The notes beneath the pieces were generated by a model. It did not search any database, had not been told where the DNA came from, and saw nothing but the letters and a program-made list of their open reading frames with translations. Positions 57,644 through 64,000 of a DNA stretch of 64,000 bases are shown piece after piece (within the stretch, counting starts at the first letter, position 1; each line of letters begins with the position of its first letter). The position numbers were made by a program, and so were the translations under genes. The stretch covers positions 29,910,850 through 29,974,849 of the forward strand of contig NC_041007.1 of the NCBI RefSeq assembly GCF_004193775.1. Reading direction: 5' to 3'. This DNA comes from Glycine soja (Eukaryota; Streptophyta; Magnoliopsida; Fabales; Fabaceae).

Positions 57644-60600
57644 ATGTCAGGTACTAATCCTAATGATGGAGTGGGGCTTTCGCAATTCCAAATGCAAGCT
57701 TTGATGCAACATTTGGAGAGGTTAATGAAACAACGAGATGATGCGCTCCATGAGAGGTTAGATCAAATGGAGAATAGAGATCATAATGAAGAAGAAAGGA
57801 GGAGAAGATGGAATGATGGTGTTCCTAGACAAAACCGAATTGATGGTATTAAACTCAACATTCCTCCATTTAAAGGAAAGAATGATCCGGAGGCCTACTT
57901 GGAGTGGGAGATGAAAATAGAGCATGTTTTCTCATGCAACAACTATGAGGAGGACCAGAAGGTGAAGCTTGCTGCCACGGAGTTTTCCGACTATGCTCTT
58001 GTGTGGTGGAACAAGCTACAAAAAGAGAGAGCAAGAAATGAAGAGCCAATGGTTGATACATGGACGGAGATGAAAAAGATCATGAGGAAGCGGTATGTGC
58101 CGGCTAGTTACTCAAGGGACTTGAAATTCAAGCTCCAAAAACTAACCCAAGGCAACAAGGGGGTTGAGGAGTATTTCAAGGAAATGGATGTGCTCATGAT
58201 TCAAGCAAATATTGAAGAAGATGAGGAGGTAACTATGGCTCGATTTCTTAATGGTTTGACTAATGATATCCGTGATATTGTTGAGCTGTAGGAGTTTGTT
58301 GAAATGGATGATTTGCTTCACAAAGCAATCCAAGTGGAGCAACAATTAAAAAGGAAGGGAGTGGCTAAGAGGAGTTTTACCAACTTTGGTTCTTCTAGTT
58401 GGAAAGACAAAGGTAAGAAAGATGGGGCTGCTACTTCTAGTAGTTCCACACCTATCCCATCAAAAACTCGCTCAAAGTCCCAAGAGGAACCCTCTAAAAG
58501 GAGTAGAGATGTGAAGTGTTTCGAGTGCCAAGGCCTAGGACACTATGCTTATGAGTGCCCTAACAAAAGGTCCATGGTTCTTAGAGATGGAGAATATATA
58601 AGTGAATCCGATGTTGAAGAGGAAGAGGAGAGTGAGTACGTAGAGGAAGAGGAGACTCCGGAGGGAGATTTGTTGATGATTAGGCGGTTACTTGGTGGTC
58701 AATTGAAGCATGAGGAGGAGAGCCAAAGAGAAAACATCTTTCACACTAGATGTTTAATCAATGGCGAGGTGTGCATGGTGATCATTGATGGAGGTAGTTG
58801 CACCAATGTGGCTAGTGCTAGATTAGTGTCAAAGCTAAATTTAGCTACTAAACCACATCCTAGGCCATACAAACTTCAATGGCTTAGTAAGGATGGGGAG
58901 GTGCAAGTGAGGCAGCAAGCTGAAGTGGACGTTTCCATTGGGAAATACAATGATAAGGTACTTTGTGATGTTGTTCCTATGGAGGCCAGTCACTTACTTT
59001 TGGGGAGACCATGGCAATTTGATAAAAGAGCCAATCATGACGGTTACACCAACAAGATCTCTTTCATGCACCAAGACAAAAAGATTGTGCTCAAGCCATT
59101 GACTCCACAAGAAGTGTGTGAGGATCAAAAGAAAATGAGAGAAAAACTTCTTCAAGAGAAAAGAGAAAAAGAAAAAGTGAGCAAAACACTTGAGAGTGAG
59201 AAAAAGAGGGAAACACTTGAGAGGAAAAAGAGTGAACAAAAGAAGAGTGAAACACTTGAAGTGAGGGAGAGCTATTTAGCCACAAAAAGTGAGGTCAAGA
59301 GGTTGTTTCGTGCTAAACAGTCACTATATATCTTGTTTTGCAAAAATCAGATTTTGACCACTAACACTTTTGATGATTTTGAAGTGCCTTCTAGTGTTAA
59401 AACTCTTTTGCAGGATTTTCAAGACATGTTTCCACCAAATGTGCCAAATGGACTACCACCTTTGAGGGGAATTGAGCATCAAATTGATCTCATTCCGGGA
59501 GCTTCTTTGCCCAGTAGGCCAGCCTATAGAAGTAATCCACAAGAAACCAAAGAGATTCAAAGACAAGTGGATGAACTCATTAGCAAATGTTGGGTAAGAG
59601 ATAGTATGAGTCCTTGTGCTGTCCCAGTGATTTTGGTCCCTAAAAAGGATGGGACATGGCGCATGTGTTCCGATTGTAGAGCCCTTAATAACATCACCAT
59701 TAAATATAGGCATCCTATACCCAGGCTTGATGATTTGCTTGATGAATTGCATGGTGCATGTTACTTCTCTAAAATCGATTTAAAAAGTGGATACAATCAA
59801 ATTAGGATTAGAGAAGGGGATGAATGGAAAACTGCTTTTAAAACAAAATATGGTTTGTATGAATGGTTGGTTATGCCTTTTGGCCTAACTAACGCTCCTA
59901 GCACTTTCATGAGATTAATGAACCATATCTTGAGAGAGTTCATAGGAAAGTTCGTTGTGGTGTACTTTGATGATATTCTTATCTATAGCACTTCACTTGA
60001 TTTGCATATTGATCATTTAAAATCTGTCTTGACTGTGCTTAAAGAAGAACAATTGTATGCCAATCTTGACAAATGCATCTTTTGTACTAATCATGTTGTG
60101 TTTCTTGGTTTTGTTGTGAGTTCAAAAGGAGTGCAAGTGGATATGGAGAAGGTTAGGGCTATTCAAGAATGGCCTACACCTAAGTCTGTGACCGAGGTGA
60201 GGAGTTTTCATGGCTTAGCAAGTTTTTATAGACGATTTGTGAAGGATTTTAGCACATTGGCAGCACCTCTCAATGAAGTGCTCAAGAAAAATGTTGGTTT
60301 CAAATGGGGAGAGAAACAAGAAGAAGCTTTCAATGTTCTTAAGCAAAAGCTAACTAATGCCCCCATACTTGCGTTGCCAAACTTTCAAAAATCTTTTGAA
60401 ATTGAGTGTGATGCTTCAAATGTTGGGATTGGGGCTGTGTTGATGCAAGAAGGCCATCCAATTGCTTATTTTAGTGAAAAGTTAAGTGGTCCTACCCTTA
60501 ACTATTCAACTTATGATAAGGAGTTGTATGCCTTAGTACGGGCTTTGAAAACATGGCAACACTACCTTTATCCCAAGGAATTTGTCATTCATAGTGACCA

Positions 60601-62228
60601 TGAGTCCCTCAAATATATCAAGGGGCAAGGCAAGCTTAACAAAAGGCATGCGAAGTGGGTGGAATTCCTAGAGCAATTTCCTTATGTTATCAAACATAAA
60701 AAGGGAAAAGGTAATATTGTAGCCGATGCTCTTTCTCGGCGTCATGCATTACTTTCTATGCTTGAAACAAAATTGATTGGTCTTGAATGTTTGAAAAGCA
60801 TGTATGAAAATGATGAAACTTTTGGAGAAATTTTTAAAAATTGTGAAAAATTTTCAGAAAATGGTTTCTTTAGACATGAAGGCTTTCTTTTCAAAGAAAA
60901 CAAATTGTGTGTGCCTAAATGTTCTACTAGAAATTTGCTTGTTTGTGAAGCACATGAAGGAGGTTTAATGGGGCATTTTGGGGTCCAAAAGACTCTAGAA
61001 ACATTACAAGAACATTTTTATTGGCCTCATATGAAAAAGGATGTGCAGAAATTTTGTGAACATTGCATTGTATGTAAAAAGGCAAAGTCTAAGGTAAAGC
61101 CTCATGGATTGTATACTCCATTGCCAATTCCGGAGTATCCTTGGATTGATTTATCCATGGATTTTGTTTTGGGGCTGCCAAAAACAAGCAATGGTAGAGA
61201 TTCCATTTTTGTGGTTGTTGATAGGTTTTCTAAAATGGCTCATTTTATTCCATGTAAAAAAATTGATGATGCTTCGCATGTGGCTGATTTGTTTTTCAAG
61301 GAGATTGTGAGACTCCATGGTTTGCTAAGGAGCATTGTTAGTGATAGGGACTCTAAGTTCCTAAGCCATTTTTGGAGGACTTTGTGGAGCAAGTTGGGCA
61401 CTAAATTGTTATTTTCAACCACTTGTCACCCACAAACCGATGGGCAAACGGAAGTTGTTAATAGGACTTTGGGAACTTTGCTTAGGACAGTTTTGAGGAA
61501 GAACTTAAAAACTTGGGAAGCTTGTTTACCCCATGTTGAATTTGCTTACAATAGAGCTGTTCATAGCACCACTAATTGTTCTCCTTTTGAAGTTGTTTAT
61601 GGTTTTAACCCACTAACTCCTCTTGATCTTTTGCCTATGCCTAATGTTTCTGTTTTTAAGCATAAAGAAGGTCAAGCAAAGGTGGACTATGTGAAGAAGC
61701 TTCATGAGAGAGTCAAAGATCAAATTGAGAGGAAAAATAAAAGCTATGCTAAACAAGCCAACAAAGGGAGAAAGAAGGTTGTCTTCGAACCCGGAGATTG
61801 GGTTTGGGTGCACATGAGAAAAGAAAGGTTTCCAGAACAAAGGAAATCAAAGCTTCAACCAAGGGGAGATGGACCATTTCAAGTGCTTGAAAGAATCAAT
61901 GACAATGCTTACAAAGTTGAGCTGCCCGGTGAGTATAATGTTAGTTCCACCTTCAATGTCTCTGATTTATCTCTTTTTTGATGCAGATGGAGAATCCGAT
62001 TTGAGGACAAATCCTTCTCAAGAGGGAGAGAATGATGAGGACATGTTCAAGAGCAAGGGCAAGGATCCACTTGAAGGACTTGGAGGACCTATGACAAGGG
62101 CTAGAGCATGGAAAGCCAAGGAAGCTCTTCAACAAGTGCTGTCCATACTATTTGAATACAAGCCCAAGTTTCAAGGAGAAAAGTCCAAGGTTGTGAGTTG
62201 TATCATGGCCCAAATGGAGGAGGACTAA
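57644..62228 (+). pseudogene. Element C gag-pol, one stop and one frameshift
   Basis: I chose the start MSGTNPNDGVGLSQFQMQAL at 57644. Gag core: NIPPFKGKNDPEAYLEWEMK and ALVWWNKLQKERARN. A TAG at 58289-58291 interrupts gag after RDIVEL. The CCHC knuckle is [14 protein letters not shown] (about 58517-58557). Protease has [14 protein letters not shown] has YFDDIL (about 59961-59978). RNase H has [15 protein letters not shown] and [10 protein letters not shown]. Integrase has an HHCC finger ([22 protein letters not shown]) and DDE in [17 protein letters not shown] and [30 protein letters not shown] follows. One extra T in a run at about 61974-61979 moves the tail (DADGESDLRTNP...GGPMTRARAWKAKEA) into another frame, ending at 62228 inside the LTR. 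Confidence 0.9.
62019..62032 (+). promoter_or_regulatory. Element C polypurine tract
   Basis: CAAGAGGGAGAGAA lies directly before the LTR start TGATGAGGACATG and overlaps the coding tail (QEGEN). It is the same arrangement as in the A family. Confidence 0.75.
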
Positions 62229-62913
62229 ATGACACCACTTTGTCTCAATTTTAGAGTGTTTAGTTTGTCTAAATAATGGCCCAATCCTTGTAAAGTTGGC
62301 TGACCAAAAATATGTTTTGGGTTAATCAACTAAAAGGGCTTTAGTTAGGTTTAGTTCAAGTTGTAATAAGGGCCCAATTGGCAACCTAGGCATCAGCCTT
62401 TTGGGAGACCAAATGGTGGCTGACTTGTTGGTTGTTGGGGGTGACTTTTGGTTGCCACAATTTCAGTTACACTCAGCCATTAAGTTTTTTTTTAATTCCC
62501 TAGGTTAATGGCATTAAGTTATTTTAATTCTAGGTTAGTGGGTCATTACTAAAATCTGCTGTAAAGCTTCTATATAAGCTGAACCATTTTATCAATAAAC
62601 ACAAGTTGAGTTTTATTCAGAAAATTAGAGTTTATCTCTTTTATCTTAGTGAGAGTGATTCTCCTAAATTCTTGAGTGATTCAAGAACACCTTGGCTGTA
62701 TCAAAGGACTTTCACAACCTTTGTGTGTTGCCCTCGCTGGAAAGAGTGATTCTTTCCTTCCTATCATCATCACCCTTGTTCTTTCAAACCACAATTCCAG
62801 AAAATCCACCTCTGCCCAGAATTATCTCGTGGCCATAACTCCCATTTTACGCACTCAAATTAAGTGATTCTTGAGCCTAAATTGAATTTCAAAACGAGAC
62901 CTTTCACCTCTGT
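62033..62913 (+). repeat. Element C 3' LTR, truncated
   Basis: It starts TGATGAGGACATG. TATATAAG near 62571 is the likely TATA box. At least 881 bp are present. The missing end is represented by the inverted copy at 56976-57217, which suggests a full length near 1.1 kb. It is cut by an Ogre LTR at 62914. Confidence 0.8.
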
Positions 62914-64000
62914 CATACCCTAATTTCGTCCGGGGACCTTTGCTTGATGACATGCGACCTTTCTTTGGTCCTTGTGAGGTGCTTGGCACCCATCATTAGG
63001 CAATTTGTGAAATTCCAGGACATGCCGAAAAACCAAAAAAATATATTGATGCACAATCCGTAAGTTTCCGTGACACACCAGAAATCAAATGGAAGCATCA
63101 TTGCATAATTAAGTGAGGTTCCGTAACATTCCGTAAGTCAAAAAGGGGATGATTATGTAATCCGCAAGGTTCCGTAACATTACGGAAAGAAAACAAGTAT
63201 CGTTACGAAATTCGTAAGTTTCCGTAACTTTACGAAAAAAGAATCACCAAAAAAAAGCAGAGGGGGGTGTACTTAGTAAAAATGAGGGTGCAAATAGCAC
63301 CCAGGCCCACTTGGGCCCTCCAGAATATTCCTCCAGAAGGCTGTTGCTTCTGGAGGAAGCAACCTGGCTCGTCTGGGCGAGCTGAGCTCGCCTGGGCGGC
63401 AACCACCTCCCCTATTTTGCTATAAATAGGGGAGGAAGTGATGAAGAAAAGGGTTCAGCCCCTTAGGCACTTCTCTCTCTTTCGAATTTGCTTGGAAAAA
63501 TTGTTTCCGTGAAGAAAATCTAAGCCGAGGCGCTTCCGAAACGTTTCCGTAACGTTTTCCGTGAAGAATTTCGCGAAGTTCTGTGACGTTCTTCATTCGT
63601 TCTTCATCGTTCTTCGATCTTCAACGGGTAAGTACCTCGAACCAAGCTTTTCGATTCATTCTATGTACCCGTAGTGGTCCACATTGTGTTTCGTGCATGT
63701 TTATTCTCGTTTTGTTTACTTTTTATACCCCCTCTTGGCATGCTTAAGTCATTTTACTTAAGTCATTTCTCGCTTAACCTAAAAATAAAATAAATTTCCA
63801 CCGATCGTTTGAATTGTATTATCCGTTAACTTTGGTTAAAATGAATTCCGACCGTTCGGTCGTGCCGTAACCACGTTGGAAATAAGAAAAAAAAGGGTAA
63901 AATAATAATATAATAATCAAAAAAACGTCTTTTAGTAAAATAAAGCGGAAAATCAATCGGACGTTTTCTCTTTGGGATTTCTCATTCTTAATTGAATTGA
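62914..64000 (+). repeat. Ogre-type LTR O4, 5' part, running off the window
   Basis: It starts TGTCATACCCTAATTTCGTC exactly at the break in the element C LTR. U3 has CCGTAACATTACGG-like motifs. Two palindromic GCTCG..TGGGCGAGC elements lie at 63367-63398, TATAAATA at 63421-63428 and the GTAAGT donor at 63628-63633. It is clearly the 5' end of an insertion into element C. The rest lies beyond the window. Confidence 0.85.
63421..63428 (+). promoter_or_regulatory. TATA box of LTR O4
   Basis: TATAAATAGGGG, preceded 23 bp upstream by GC-rich palindromes and followed 207 bp later by GTAAGT. Confidence 0.8.

Larger units (their letters stand above)
57536..62913 (+). mobile_element. Element C: Ty3/gypsy (probable CRM clade), 5' LTR missing
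   Basis: It has a short leader, a single gag-pol frame (57644-62228), a purine tract and a 3' LTR from 62033. The 3' LTR is cut at 62914 by an Ogre LTR. The protein is related to, but clearly distinct from, the A family. The PBS and 5' LTR are absent, replaced by an inverted LTR fragment. One stop and one frameshift are the only coding lesions seen. Confidence 0.88.

Overview
This window is plant repeat DNA, almost certainly from a legume. The retroelement families closely resemble soybean (Glycine) Ogre, CRM-type and Athila-type elements as I know them. I see no ordinary host gene, rRNA, tRNA or CRISPR array. The content is a stack of nested and mutually truncated LTR retrotransposons plus one broken MULE DNA transposase, as expected in pericentromeric heterochromatin. 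Nearly all coding sequence carries stops, frameshifts or deletions.

Layout. (1) 1-1099 is AT-rich and unassigned. (2) 1132-3627 (-) is a MULE transposase pseudogene cut by an Ogre-type LTR that starts at 3628. (3) That LTR (3628-4054 plus 12525-13974) is interrupted by A1, a very young, nearly intact Ty3/gypsy element (4055-12519, -). A1 has 976-bp LTRs, TSD CTTCA and a single gag-pol frame with one stop. (4) 13975-14151 plus 18597-18899 is an inverted Ogre LTR holding A2, a 5'-truncated sister of A1 (14161-18591, +). (5) 18900-20120 is the LTR tail, PBS and leader of another Tat-lineage element. (6) 20121-41022 is a large Ogre-like element: LTR, Arg-type PBS, ORF1, gag, protease, G-patch, intron-like gap, RT, two RNase H domains and integrase. 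Downstream of integrase it carries an extra gene-like unit with a promoter-like segment, a predicted 5' intron and an ORF of the 'putative plant transposon protein' type. A 200-bp tandem array and a rearranged 3' LTR follow. (7) 41023-41640 is a Tat gag fragment invaded by an Athila-type element (41641-~54952). The Athila integrase is split by A3 (47121-54241, -, TSD CTGTA), a third, older A-family copy that has lost RT and RNase H. (8) 54953-56975 (-) is a well-preserved Ogre gag fragment. (9) 56976-57535 is an inverted LTR fragment. It is followed by element C (57536-62913, +), a second Ty3/gypsy family with one stop and one frameshift. (10) 62914-64000 is the start of another Ogre LTR, which runs off the window.

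How the parts relate. A1, A2, A3 and C share a structure: a single gag-pol ORF whose last codons lie inside the 3' LTR, a polypurine tract inside the coding frame, and (A1, A3) an initiator-Met-type PBS. I assign them to the CRM clade of chromoviruses on integrase and gag similarity. The Ogre-type LTRs share a promoter module (a GC-rich palindrome in some copies, a TATA box, and a GTAAGT splice donor about 195-207 bp downstream). A similar arrangement precedes the accessory ORF inside the Ogre element. This unit is the most interesting structure in the window.
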